Both the position numbers and the translations under genes were made by a program. DNA of 42,833 bases from Eubacterium sp. (GTDB lineage: Bacteria; Bacillota; Clostridia; Oscillospirales; Acutalibacteraceae). The stretch covers positions 1-42,833 of the forward strand of contig JAFLSA010000004.1 in assembly GCA_022511185.1 (NCBI GenBank), read 5' to 3'. The first letter of the stretch is position 1, and each line of letters begins with the position of its first letter. Below the pieces are notes generated by a model. It was not told the DNA's origin and did no database searches. It worked only from the letters and a program-made list of their open reading frames with translations. Positions 1 to 7,767 of this stretch are shown one piece after another.

Positions 1-652
1 TGTCAATAATCAGATATTTAGGACAGCAGTATGTAACAAGATTTATAACGTGGAATTCATAACCTGTAATTCTCGGGTTATCTTCCTTCCTGTACTCACC
101 AATCTCGGTTATCAGCCTGCATACCTCATTATGAAGCTCAACTGCCTTACGCAGTGAATCGTCACTGATATCAACGCCGTAAACTTCATTAAGCTTATCA
201 AGTACCTTAAGCTTCATCTGATTTTTGTAATGCTTAATCGTATGAGGCTCTATTTTAAACGGAATATCGGCAATTGACACAAAGAACTTATCATTTTCAA
301 CAAGATTTAAAAGCTCAAAATACTCATAGCATCTGTTCATCTCCGAGCAGGATTCCGAGCCGATAAGAGCCGAAAGAAAATTATATCCGCCCTCGATCGC
401 ACGCTCTAAAAGCGCCTTTGAATATCCGCACAAAAATGAGCTGAGATAATACGTGGCAATATCCATTGAGCCTGTTCTCGGTGCTCTTAAACGAACTGAA
501 AAACAGTTATCAACATTGAGCAGTACCTCAGGGATATGATAACAGGTATAGGCGACAGCCTTTTTACCGTCTGAAACTGCCTGCTTTACAAGCTCGTTAT
601 TCGCCTCTTGAAGTAGGTTTTCAAAATAAATTAAATGCTTTAAATCCTTCAT
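1..652 (-). CDS. 2-hydroxyacyl-CoA dehydratase family protein (HgdB/BcrC-like), partial
   Basis: The reading frame starts at an ATG whose A overlaps the TAA stop of the preceding gene (TAATG), so the two are translationally coupled. It runs off the left edge after about 217 residues. My translation begins MKDLKHLIYFENLL and contains AVAYTCYHIPEVLLNVDNC and SESCSEMNRCYEYFE. This is the pattern of the Fe-S subunits of the 2-hydroxyacyl-CoA dehydratase/benzoyl-CoA reductase family (HgdA/HgdB, BcrB/BcrC), which bind a cluster through conserved cysteines. Cys37, Cys75, Cys102 and a Cys-Cys-Pro near the visible end are candidate ligands. Family members do ATP-primed low-potential reductions in anaerobes. 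The substrate cannot be told. The usual activator is a BadF/HgdC ASKHA ATPase; none is visible, and a CooC-like ATPase is adjacent instead. The family call is firm, the reaction unknown. Confidence 0.8.
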   Translation of the reverse strand, partial: MKDLKHLIYFENLLQEANNELVKQAVSDGKKAVAYTCYHIPEVLLNVDNCFSVRLRAPRTGSMDIATYYLSSFLCGYSKALLERAIEGGYNFLSALIGSESCSEMNRCYEYFELLNLVENDKFFVSIADIPFKIEPHTIKHYKNQMKLKVLDKLNEVYGVDISDDSLRKAVELHNEVCRLITEIGEYRKEDNPRITGYEFHVINLVTYCCPKYLIID

Positions 653-1413
653 TACAGCACCTCTATCTTTTCAAGTGCCTCTCTGACACCCTTTACTACG
701 TTTGACTCACCCGGGAGATTAAAAATATTTTCGCCCTGAATATCAAACATAGACAAATTTTTATCATCTGAAATATAGCTTAAAACCTCTATGCCGTTTG
801 TATCTATATAATCTTTAAGTGATTCGTCTGCCATACGGTTGACGATTGCGCCGATTTTTTCATACATAACAAGCTCGTCTGCAACGCTCTTGATTGTATT
901 GATTACCTGACAGCCCTTTTTGCTCGGGTCGGTTATAAGCAGAAGATGCGTAACCTTTTCCATAACTCTGCGGTTAATCTGCTCAATACCTGCCTCACCG
1001 TCAATTACAACGTAGTCAAACTCATTTGATAAAATAGAAATAACTTCTTTAAGATAAGAATTTATTTTGCAGTAACAGCCTGCCGTTTCAGGTCTGCCGA
1101 CAGCTATAAAGGAATAACCGTCAGTCTCAACAAGAGCATCAAAAATACGGTATTTTGCCTCACCTAAAAGTTCAATAGCACCTCTCGTATCACCCTCGTC
1201 AACAGATGCGATAATCTCTTTTCTTATGTCGTCAATAGTCATTTTGACGTCAATGCCGAGTGCGGTTGAAAGTCCGACAGCAGGGTCAGCATCAACTGCA
1301 AGAATTTTTTTGTCAGGATGCTTTTCTACCAGACAGCGAACAATCGTTGCGGAAAGTGACGTTTTGCCTACTCCGCCCTTGCCTGCAACGGCAATAATAG
1401 TTGTTTTATTCAT
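652..1413 (-). CDS. CooC-like P-loop ATPase (metallocluster maturation type)
   Basis: A 253-residue SIMIBI-class ATPase. It has a deviant Walker A, GKGGVGKTS at residues 11-19, with the signature lysine at position 12. It also has DADP at 41-44, a Walker B-like YVVIDGEAGIEQ, and a Cys-Tyr-Cys at 113-115. In CooC1, the nickel-insertion ATPase of carbon monoxide dehydrogenase, a CxC at nearly this position binds metal at the dimer interface. This places the protein nearer CooC than ParA or MinD. No CODH gene is visible. The next gene is a dehydratase-family Fe-S protein whose start codon overlaps this stop, so the ATPase probably serves that protein as an activator or cluster-maturation factor (inference). 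The start is preceded by GGTGATG and by a good promoter. Confidence 0.8.
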   Translation of the reverse strand: MNKTTIIAVAGKGGVGKTSLSATIVRCLVEKHPDKKILAVDADPAVGLSTALGIDVKMTIDDIRKEIIASVDEGDTRGAIELLGEAKYRIFDALVETDGYSFIAVGRPETAGCYCKINSYLKEVISILSNEFDYVVIDGEAGIEQINRRVMEKVTHLLLITDPSKKGCQVINTIKSVADELVMYEKIGAIVNRMADESLKDYIDTNGIEVLSYISDDKNLSMFDIQGENIFNLPGESNVVKGVREALEKIEVL

Positions 1414-1431
1414 AATTCATCACCAAATTTC

Positions 1432-1460
1432 ATTATACACAAAAACAGACAATAAAGCAA
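1432..1460 (-). promoter_or_regulatory. Sigma-A-type promoter of the CooC-like/dehydratase operon
   Basis: On the minus strand TTGCTT (1455-1460) and a perfect TATAAT (1432-1437) are separated by 17 bases. Transcription would start about 12 bases before the ATG at 1413, giving a very short leader. Confidence 0.6.
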
Positions 1461-1565
1461 CAAAATTGATATTTTTTTCACAAGCTGTAAAATTTTTGTT
1501 CACTGATTTTTTATGATGCAATAACATAAAATAAGAGTATATATTAAATATTTTCAGAGGTAATA

Positions 1566-2495
1566 ATGAAAAAGGCGTTAAAAATTCCGCTGACCTTGCT
1601 TCTGCTTTTCGCCTTTGGTGCGGCTATATTTGCGGGGGCAATAAGCATTCGCGGAAATTATGATAAATATATACTCCCTGACGGCTTTGAGGAGGCTGTG
1701 AGTAAAGCTGATACATCACGCAGTGATGACACGTACGCAAGAATAATGAGCGCAAATCTTTTGGTGAATTATGAAAGCTGGGGCGGAACTGACGCCCATA
1801 AAAGAGCAAAAATGTTCTTTTACATTCTCGGTGCTTACAAACCGGACGTTGTAGCAATTCAGGAAATGAGCAACCAGTGGTACTGCTGTCTTACAAAAAA
1901 CAGAGGGAGCTTTCGCCTTGTTTATCCCGTTTCTTCAGGTGCAATGCTCCATATGACAGGGTTGATGTACAATTCCGACACAGTCACTCTTCTTGATTAC
2001 GGGCGTATGGAATACACACAGGGCGACAACAAAAAGCTCAGGAGAATTGTCTGGGGATTTTTTGAGGATAACGAAACGAAGAAGCAGTACGTTGTAACGT
2101 CAACACATTTTGATTTAATACGTAAGGGCAATGAAAACGAGGAACTTAACATTATGAATACACAGGCAAGCGAACAGCTCGACATTGCATTAAAGCTTGA
2201 AAAACGCTTTAACTGCCCTGTGATCTCCGCCGGTGATTTTAACGCAATGGACAACGGCGGATATGACAATCAATATTATGCACCAACAGTGTATAACACT
2301 ATTGCCCAAACGCTGACAGACACAAAATATATCGCAAAAACAAAAACCGACGGCGATGGACGCAACGTTGACAAGCCAACATTCGACCATATATTTTTAA
2401 AGGGAGATGTGGCAGTTAACAGATATTCCATAATTTCCGACAGCGTGATGACTCAGATGAGCGACCATTACCCCATATTTGCAGATATAGCATAA
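1566..2495 (+). CDS. Secreted/anchored endonuclease-exonuclease-phosphatase family protein
   Basis: A 309-residue protein with an N-terminal hydrophobic stretch (about residues 5-28) that acts as a signal peptide or membrane anchor, followed by a DNase I-like fold. Recognisable motifs, in order, are the Asn of SANLL, the catalytic Glu in DVVAIQEMSNQW, STHFDL, the Asp/Asn pair in ISAGDFNAMDNG, and the C-terminal SDHYPIFADI with the catalytic His. The family includes DNases, sphingomyelinases and inositol phosphatases; the substrate cannot be read from sequence. The start follows CAGAGGTAAT. The gene stands alone, convergent with the AraC-kinase gene, and shares a bidirectional terminator with it. 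Confidence 0.85.
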   Translation: MKKALKIPLTLLLLFAFGAAIFAGAISIRGNYDKYILPDGFEEAVSKADTSRSDDTYARIMSANLLVNYESWGGTDAHKRAKMFFYILGAYKPDVVAIQEMSNQWYCCLTKNRGSFRLVYPVSSGAMLHMTGLMYNSDTVTLLDYGRMEYTQGDNKKLRRIVWGFFEDNETKKQYVVTSTHFDLIRKGNENEELNIMNTQASEQLDIALKLEKRFNCPVISAGDFNAMDNGGYDNQYYAPTVYNTIAQTLTDTKYIAKTKTDGDGRNVDKPTFDHIFLKGDVAVNRYSIISDSVMTQMSDHYPIFADIA

Positions 2496-2510
2496 TCGCA
2501 AAATAAAAAC

Positions 2511-2540
2511 CAGCATCTATCAATTTTGAGATAGATGCTG
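2511..2540. terminator. Bidirectional rho-independent terminator
   Basis: An 11-bp perfect stem (CAGCATCTATC paired with its complement, 8-base loop) is followed by ATTTTT on the plus strand and by GTTTTTATTTT on the minus strand. It lies between two convergent genes and can end both. Confidence 0.85.
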
Positions 2541-2552
2541 ATTTTTATACTC

Positions 2553-3827
2553 TTAATTTTTGAATAGTCTGCTTTTATTTTCAATCAGCCAGTTGAGGAT
2601 ATTGATATTTATTTCTGCCAAAGCTTTATATTTTTCCATACTGATAAAATACGAAATGCAAATCATTTGAATTGAAAAAATCAAATAGGGAATTGCATTT
2701 CTTTCTGCGTCTGTTAAATCAACAATTCTCTCATAACCTTTTATAAGAGCGTTATAAACATCAAACCACTTTTCCCTTTTATCAAAGGTTTCTGACAAAA
2801 TTGACGTTGCGCAATAACATATATCAAATATGCGAATATTTTTCTCAGTTAAATCAAAATCAATGAAGCCAAGATTATCCCCGTCGTATAAAATGTTTTC
2901 TAAATTAGTATCACGATGAATAATTTGTTTTCTTAGATTAGGATAAAATGACATCATTTTATCTTTTAATTCCTTACAAAAACCAGTATCCAAATTCATT
3001 ATAGATTTAACTTTTGACAGTAACTTATCAATATCATTCAAAAGATTTGGCTCATTGCAAATTAGCTCATACTCTTCAAGAATCAAATCAAGCCTTCCTA
3101 CTGCCTCTCCGATTTTTTCAGCAAGTTGTATATTTTCATATACATCTACACTTTTTATCGGCTGTGCATTTAACCTTTCGGTGACATAAAAGAAAAGCTC
3201 ACCGTCAGTAAAGTAATCGTCATTACTGTTAGTTTTAACATTAACAGCACAGACAAGTCCTCTATCAATTAAGGATTTTGAAATCGCAATATTATTCTTT
3301 AATCCCTGTTCATTTGTACATACCTTAATTACGTATTTATCTCCAACATACCATACATTATCAGACCTTTTATGCGTATTAATATGGTAACAATCAGAAA
3401 TGCTTTCATCTTGCAGATTCCAGTTTTCAAGAACCTTTCTGAGTTTATTTTGTGTTATCATAATATGCTCCTCCGACAATAAATTAATTTTATACGGTCG
3501 GCTCGCAATATGCATAGTAAAGTATTCACTCGGAGAATATCCGAATTCTTTTACAAAGGCTTTGTAAAAGCCTGAATTTGTTTCAAATCCGTATTCAAGA
3601 GCAGCGTCAATTATCTTCCTGCCCTGTGAAATCTCATAGGCAGCATATAATAATCGCCTTCTGTTTATATAACACTTTACCGATAAGCCTGTAAGAGACT
3701 TAAATACCCTGCAATAATGATACAGAGAATAATTAGCCATTTCTGCAAGCTCATCAATTGTTATATCAGATTTCAGATTATTTTCTATATAATCAATACT
3801 TTTTTGAATTATATCTATGCTCTGCAT
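2553..3827 (-). CDS. AraC-type DNA-binding domain fused to an aminoglycoside/choline kinase-like domain
   Basis: A 424-residue two-domain protein. Residues about 1-105 are an AraC/XylS double helix-turn-helix (ITIDELAEMANYSLYHYCRVF, then AALEYGFETNSGFYKAFVKEFGYSPSEY). Residues about 125-424 are a protein-kinase-like APH fold: a candidate ATP-binding lysine in YVIKVC (Lys168), the catalytic loop HRDTNLEN (Asp306, Asn311), and the metal-binding FIDFD (Asp323). The kinase motifs look intact, so catalysis is plausible. AraC regulators usually pair this DNA-binding domain with a small-molecule sensing domain at the other end; here a kinase fills that role. I chose the ATG preceded by GGGCGGTGAG; an upstream in-frame TTG lacks a ribosome site. 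Possible roles are self-regulating antibiotic or sugar/amino-alcohol phosphorylation; the substrate is unknown. Confidence 0.8.
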   Translation of the reverse strand: MQSIDIIQKSIDYIENNLKSDITIDELAEMANYSLYHYCRVFKSLTGLSVKCYINRRRLLYAAYEISQGRKIIDAALEYGFETNSGFYKAFVKEFGYSPSEYFTMHIASRPYKINLLSEEHIMITQNKLRKVLENWNLQDESISDCYHINTHKRSDNVWYVGDKYVIKVCTNEQGLKNNIAISKSLIDRGLVCAVNVKTNSNDDYFTDGELFFYVTERLNAQPIKSVDVYENIQLAEKIGEAVGRLDLILEEYELICNEPNLLNDIDKLLSKVKSIMNLDTGFCKELKDKMMSFYPNLRKQIIHRDTNLENILYDGDNLGFIDFDLTEKNIRIFDICYCATSILSETFDKREKWFDVYNALIKGYERIVDLTDAERNAIPYLIFSIQMICISYFISMEKYKALAEININILNWLIENKSRLFKN

Positions 3828-3982
3828 ATTCTCACCGCCCTCAAATGCATTTGACACAACTATGATAACATTGACATTATACAAAAGCATTTCCGTTTTT
3901 GCTATATTAGCGAATAAAAATATTGTATTTAAAACTCATATTTGATAATATTGTTTTAAGCTATCACAGTGGAGGGGAAATT

Positions 3983-4462
3983 ATGCCAAAGCTTGAAATT
4001 ACAAATATGGTTATGATACAAGACGAAGAAACGGGTAAGGTTATAGTTCAGGAGCGTGTAAAAAGCTGGTGCGGTATCTCCTTCCCCGGAGGACACGTTG
4101 AAAACGGCGAAAGTATTTATGACAGCGCAATACGTGAGATAAAGGAAGAAACAGGACTTGATATTAAAAACTTAAACGCCTGCGGTTTTATGTTCTGGTT
4201 TAACAATAAAACAGAGGACAAGTATTTTATACATTTTTATAAAACCACAGACTACAGCGGTGATATGCTTACCAAAACAGACGAGGGAAGGGTCTTTTGG
4301 GCTGATCCAAAGGAATTTAAAAATATGAAGCTCGCGCCCAGCTTTAAAGAATATTTACCAATGTTTTTTGAAGATAAATACACGGAGGCATACTGCTCCT
4401 GGAATGACGATATGCACCCTGATTTTACAAAGGATAACCCTTGGGGTGTAATTTACAGATAA
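3983..4462 (+). CDS. Nudix hydrolase (MutT-like)
   Basis: A 159-residue protein with a complete Nudix box: Gly37, then five residues, Glu43, then seven residues and REIKEETGL at 51-59. This binds Mg2+ and cleaves nucleoside diphosphates linked to another moiety. It resembles 8-oxo-dGTP diphosphatase-type Nudix proteins, but substrate choice cannot be predicted. The start is the ATG after GTGGAGGGGAAATT; an earlier in-frame ATG at 3923 has no ribosome site. It is divergent from the AraC-kinase gene with a 155-base gap in which I see no convincing paired promoter boxes. It ends at a strong hairpin terminator. Confidence 0.9.
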   Translation: MPKLEITNMVMIQDEETGKVIVQERVKSWCGISFPGGHVENGESIYDSAIREIKEETGLDIKNLNACGFMFWFNNKTEDKYFIHFYKTTDYSGDMLTKTDEGRVFWADPKEFKNMKLAPSFKEYLPMFFEDKYTEAYCSWNDDMHPDFTKDNPWGVIYR

Positions 4463-4475
4463 GATTTAAGAATGT

Positions 4476-4513
4476 AAAAAAGGCAAGGACTAAGATTTGT
4501 CCTTGCCTTTTTT
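4476..4513. terminator. Bidirectional terminator between convergent genes
   Basis: A 15-bp perfect stem (six A, GGCAAGGAC / GTCCTTGCC, six T) with an 8-base loop. The A/T ends give a U-run on either strand. It overlaps the last codons of the minus-strand HprK-like gene. Confidence 0.85.
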
Positions 4514-5215
4514 CATTGCATTATATGAGGTTAGAAATGCCTCTTCACTGATATTACAGCCGAATTCATAAAGAGGTACTTTTGCAAATATCTGCTCTAA
4601 GACATCAAAGAGATTGTCCATTTTCTCAGCATTAACATTTCTTATCGTCTGTGAAAAAATGTTATATACAGCCTTGCTTGTATTCGCCTTTTTTATCCAG
4701 TTATTTTCGCTTCTCTCCAAAAAACAGATGCCTGCAAGCTCGACAACCTTCGGTGTTGAATAATCATACTTTCCGCTCCACGGCGTGCCACAGGCATAAA
4801 CCGTATCGCCTATAAGCCTTATGGCAGGCTTATCGTCATTGAGCATATATGCCCTGTCGCCGAAATGCTTGAGCCATAGCTTAGTATGAGTTGACTTGCC
4901 TGTACCGCTGTCGGCAGAAAAGGCATAAGCCATATCGTCAACAACAATACACGAGGAATGAAGCAGAATACCGCCAAACCTTAAAAGCTCCGTGTAAAAA
5001 TCAGAGCCTGTGAGCATATACTCCCAGTCATCCTGCACAAGTTCAGGATGCTCCTCCATTGCTCTTAAAACCCTTCTTTCGTCAACGTCAATAACGATAT
5101 CAATATGCTGATTTTCGTCCTGATTATCAGAAAGATACGGTCTTGCCTGCTTTTCAGTCCTGCCCTTTGCGTTTACTATATTAACCTTTAATCCTGCAAT
5201 ATCATATATAGCCAT
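4490..5215 (-). CDS. HPr kinase/PEPCK-like P-loop protein
   Basis: A 241-residue protein. After a beta-rich N-terminal part comes LLHSSCIVVDDMAYAFSADSGTGKSTHTKLW, whose P-loop lies at about residues 101-109. It is followed by LNDDKPAIR and GTPWSGK. This order (P-loop, Asp-Asp, GTPW) matches the HprK/PEPCK-like superfamily. It lacks the N-terminal domain of true HPr kinase/phosphorylase and is much shorter. Similar proteins occur with PqqD-like and nucleotidyltransferase genes, for example as the kinase of paeninodin-type lasso-peptide clusters; both partner families occur about 27 kb away in this window. I chose the ATG preceded by ACAGGTGAC rather than one five codons upstream. A strong promoter precedes it. 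The substrate is unknown. Confidence 0.7.
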   Translation of the reverse strand: MAIYDIAGLKVNIVNAKGRTEKQARPYLSDNQDENQHIDIVIDVDERRVLRAMEEHPELVQDDWEYMLTGSDFYTELLRFGGILLHSSCIVVDDMAYAFSADSGTGKSTHTKLWLKHFGDRAYMLNDDKPAIRLIGDTVYACGTPWSGKYDYSTPKVVELAGICFLERSENNWIKKANTSKAVYNIFSQTIRNVNAEKMDNLFDVLEQIFAKVPLYEFGCNISEEAFLTSYNAMKKGKDKS

Positions 5216-5243
5216 AAAGTCACCTGTCATTTATTCTAAAGTT

Positions 5244-5272
5244 AGTATAACTTAACTTTATAAAATCGTCAA
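5244..5272 (-). promoter_or_regulatory. Promoter of the HprK-like gene
   Basis: On the minus strand TTGACG (5267-5272), a 17-base spacer and TATACT (5244-5249) lie upstream of the ATG at 5215. Confidence 0.7.
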
Positions 5273-5310
5273 TGATTTTTAATATAAACAGTCTGAAATA
5301 AAATTCACCG

Positions 5311-5339
5311 TTGACAAAATTGTATTTTTAGAGTATAGT
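5311..5339 (+). promoter_or_regulatory. dinB: Promoter of the Y-family polymerase gene
   Basis: TTGACA (5311-5316), a 17-base spacer and TATAGT (5334-5339). The LexA-type palindrome begins at the next base, so bound repressor would cover the transcription start. Confidence 0.85.
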
Positions 5340-5351
5340 GAACATATGTTC
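5340..5351. promoter_or_regulatory. LexA/DinR-type SOS operator
   Basis: GAACATATGTTC, a perfect palindrome matching the Gram-positive LexA (DinR) half-site pattern GAAC-N4-GTTC, with a further G on the right as in the Bacillus consensus CGAACN4GTTCG. It abuts the -10 box of a Y-family polymerase gene, a classic SOS regulon member. The operator also contains an in-frame ATG at 5346, which argues that the real start is the later ATG at 5376. Confidence 0.88.
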
Positions 5352-5375
5352 GATAATGCTAAAAACGGTGATAAA

Positions 5376-6605
5376 ATGGAAAAGGAAATTTTACATATTG
5401 ACTGCAACAAGTTTTACGCAAGTGTGGAATGTTATCTGCACCCTGAGCTTGCGAATAAGCCTGTTGCCGTCGGCGGTAGTGAAAAATCAAGGCACGGAAT
5501 AATTCTTACAAAAAATGAGATTGCCTCAAAATACGGACTGACAGTCGGCGAACCGCTCTGGAAAGCGAGACAGAAATGCCCTGACTTGATTGTCGTTCCC
5601 CCGAATTTCCCCGTATATATTGAATTTTCAAACAGGGTCAGAAAAATTCTTGAGGAATATACAGACCTCATTGAGCCGTTTGGTCTTGATGAATCGTGGA
5701 TTGACGTTACAGGTGACTGGCACAAAACAGGCTATGAAATTGCACAGGAAATCAGGAAAAGAGTTAAAAACGAAATCGGAATTACAGTGAGCATTGGTCT
5801 CAGCTTCAACAAAATTTTTGCAAAGCTCGGCTCTGACTACAAAAAGCCTGACGCTGTAACCGTTATAACTAAGGAGAATTATAGGGATATCGTATGGCCT
5901 CTGCCGTGCAGTGATCTTTTGATGATTGGCAGAGCGACTACGAAAAAGCTGAACGCCTACGGCATTTACACCATAGGCGACGTTGCGAACGCTGACGAGA
6001 GCTTTATGAAAAATCTGCTCGGCAAAAACGGACAGATGCTCCAGCGATTTGCACGTGGTGAGGATCGCTCACCTGTCAGGCATATGAATCTTTCAAGAGA
6101 TATCAAGAGCATAGGAAACTCCACTACCACTCCGAGAGATTTAATTGACAATAAGGATGTAAAAATCATTTTTACCGTCCTTGCCGAAAGTGTGACAAGG
6201 AGAATGCGGGAGCATAATCTCAAAGGCACAACACTTACAATTTCCGTAAGGGATCGTGACCTTAACACCTTTACACGCCAGTGCAAAATGCCGTCGGCAA
6301 CAAACGTCAGCAATGAATTTGTAAAGGCTTCAATGGAGCTTTTTAAGGCGAACTACAGCTGGGAAAAGCCTATAAGAAGTCTTGGTCTGAGCGTAACCGA
6401 CTTTGATTACGACAACGTGATTCAGTTTGATTTGTCAGGATCTGCCCAAAAGAGAGAAAAGCTTGAACGTCTTGAAACCGCTGTTGACAGGCTGAAAGAC
6501 AGATACGGCAATTTCTGCGTGCAAAAAGCAACTGCACTTTGTGACAAAGGACTTTCCCACTTCAATCCCTTTGAAGAGCATACGATTCACCCTGTAAGTA
6601 TATAA
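5376..6605 (+). CDS. dinB: Y-family DNA polymerase IV (translesion synthesis)
   Basis: A 409-residue protein starting MEKEILHIDCNKFYASVE. The palm Asp of HIDCNKFY and the Asp-Glu pair of FGLDESWIDV are the catalytic metal ligands. The helix-hairpin-helix and thumb region (MIGRATTKKLNAYGIYTIGDVA) and a little-finger domain follow. The Tyr of FYASVE is in the steric-gate position. Pol IV copies damaged DNA with low fidelity. It is larger than E. coli DinB (351 residues), typical of Firmicutes homologues. The start ATG lies just after the SOS operator, behind ACGGTGAT. Expression should be LexA-repressed and damage-induced. A UmuC/YqjW-type label is a less likely alternative. Confidence 0.9.
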   Translation: MEKEILHIDCNKFYASVECYLHPELANKPVAVGGSEKSRHGIILTKNEIASKYGLTVGEPLWKARQKCPDLIVVPPNFPVYIEFSNRVRKILEEYTDLIEPFGLDESWIDVTGDWHKTGYEIAQEIRKRVKNEIGITVSIGLSFNKIFAKLGSDYKKPDAVTVITKENYRDIVWPLPCSDLLMIGRATTKKLNAYGIYTIGDVANADESFMKNLLGKNGQMLQRFARGEDRSPVRHMNLSRDIKSIGNSTTTPRDLIDNKDVKIIFTVLAESVTRRMREHNLKGTTLTISVRDRDLNTFTRQCKMPSATNVSNEFVKASMELFKANYSWEKPIRSLGLSVTDFDYDNVIQFDLSGSAQKREKLERLETAVDRLKDRYGNFCVQKATALCDKGLSHFNPFEEHTIHPVSI

Positions 6606-6625
6606 ATTCAGGTATAATAAAATTT

Positions 6626-6650
6626 TACGGGAGGCTAATAGCCTCCCGTA
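6626..6650. terminator. Hairpin between convergent polymerase and leuB genes
   Basis: An 11-bp perfect stem TACGGGAGGCT/AGCCTCCCGTA with a 3-base loop. On the minus strand it is followed by AAAATTTTATT, on the plus strand by TATTAATTATT, so the U-tracts are weak. It probably terminates both genes. Confidence 0.65.
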
Positions 6651-6672
6651 TATTAATTATTAAATAGCAAAA

Positions 6673-7743
6673 CTATAACAATGACACTACCATATCACCC
6701 ATTTGGGAGGTAGTAACTGTATCAAGTCCGTCCTGTTCAATATCAGGCGTTCTCACCTTAGTAAGTGCTGTGTCAACTGCCTTTTCTATTGCATCAGCAG
6801 CCTCACTCTCACCGAGAGAATATCTGAGCATCATTGCACCTGAAAGGATTGTTGCAAGCGGATTTGCCTTGCCCTGACCTGCAATATCAGGCGCTGAGCC
6901 GTGAATCGGCTCGTACATACCGAACGTGCCCTCTGCAAGGGATGCAGATGCAAGCATACCGATTGAGCCTGAAATCATAGATGCTTCATCGGACAGAATA
7001 TCACCGAAAATATTTGAAGTTACGATTGTATCAAACTGGTTAGGATTACGGACAAGCTGCATTGCACAGTTGTCAACATACATATAAGAAATCTCGACCT
7101 CAGGATAATCCTTAGCCGTCTCCTCCATAACCTTTCTCCAGAGCTTTGAGGAATCAAGAACGTTAGCCTTGTCAACGCAGGTGAGCTTTTTGCCCCTCTT
7201 CATAGCGTACTCAAAGCCTGCCTTAACGATACGCTTGATTTCAGGATACGTATAACGCTCCGTGTCATATGCGCCGACTACACCATTTTCCTCATACGTT
7301 CCCCTGTCGCCGAAATAGATACCGCCCGTAAGCTCACGAACAATGAGGATATCAAGCTCTTCACCGATAATCTCAGGCTTTAGCGGAGATGCTGATTTAA
7401 GCGGAGCAAAAATCTTTGCAGGGCGGAGATTTGCAAAAAGACCGAGCGATTCACGGATTGCAAGAAGTCCCTTTTCAGGTCTGATTTCACTTGGAAGCGT
7501 ATCCCACTTAGGACCGCCGACCGAGCCTAAAAGGACTGCATCAGATGCTTTGCAGGCAGTCTCAGTCTCCTTTGGAAACGGCACACCTGTTTCATCAATA
7601 GCGGCACCGCCTAAAAGCTGATAGTCGTAATCAAGAGAAAAGCCGAACTTTTCCCCTGCCTTGTCAAGCACCTTTATACATTCGTCAACGATTTCAGGGC
7701 CGATTCCGTCACCCTTTAAAACTGTAATTTTGTAATTGTTCAT
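6673..7743 (-). CDS. leuB: 3-Isopropylmalate dehydrogenase
   Basis: A 356-residue beta-decarboxylating dehydrogenase acting in the third step of leucine synthesis, oxidising 3-isopropylmalate with NAD+. It shows the nucleotide-fold start [18 protein letters not shown], the substrate-binding [14 protein letters not shown] and [16 protein letters not shown], the catalytic Lys in CVDKANVL, metal-binding Asp in [12 protein letters not shown], and [24 protein letters not shown] and the overall length identify LeuB rather than isocitrate dehydrogenase. The start is the ATG after GGAGGAAACT. It is the last gene of the T-box-controlled leuA operon in this window; leuC and leuD are not here. Confidence 0.95.
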   Translation of the reverse strand: MNNYKITVLKGDGIGPEIVDECIKVLDKAGEKFGFSLDYDYQLLGGAAIDETGVPFPKETETACKASDAVLLGSVGGPKWDTLPSEIRPEKGLLAIRESLGLFANLRPAKIFAPLKSASPLKPEIIGEELDILIVRELTGGIYFGDRGTYEENGVVGAYDTERYTYPEIKRIVKAGFEYAMKRGKKLTCVDKANVLDSSKLWRKVMEETAKDYPEVEISYMYVDNCAMQLVRNPNQFDTIVTSNIFGDILSDEASMISGSIGMLASASLAEGTFGMYEPIHGSAPDIAGQGKANPLATILSGAMMLRYSLGESEAADAIEKAVDTALTKVRTPDIEQDGLDTVTTSQMGDMVVSLL

Positions 7744-7767
7744 AGTTTCCTCCAACTTGTATAATTA

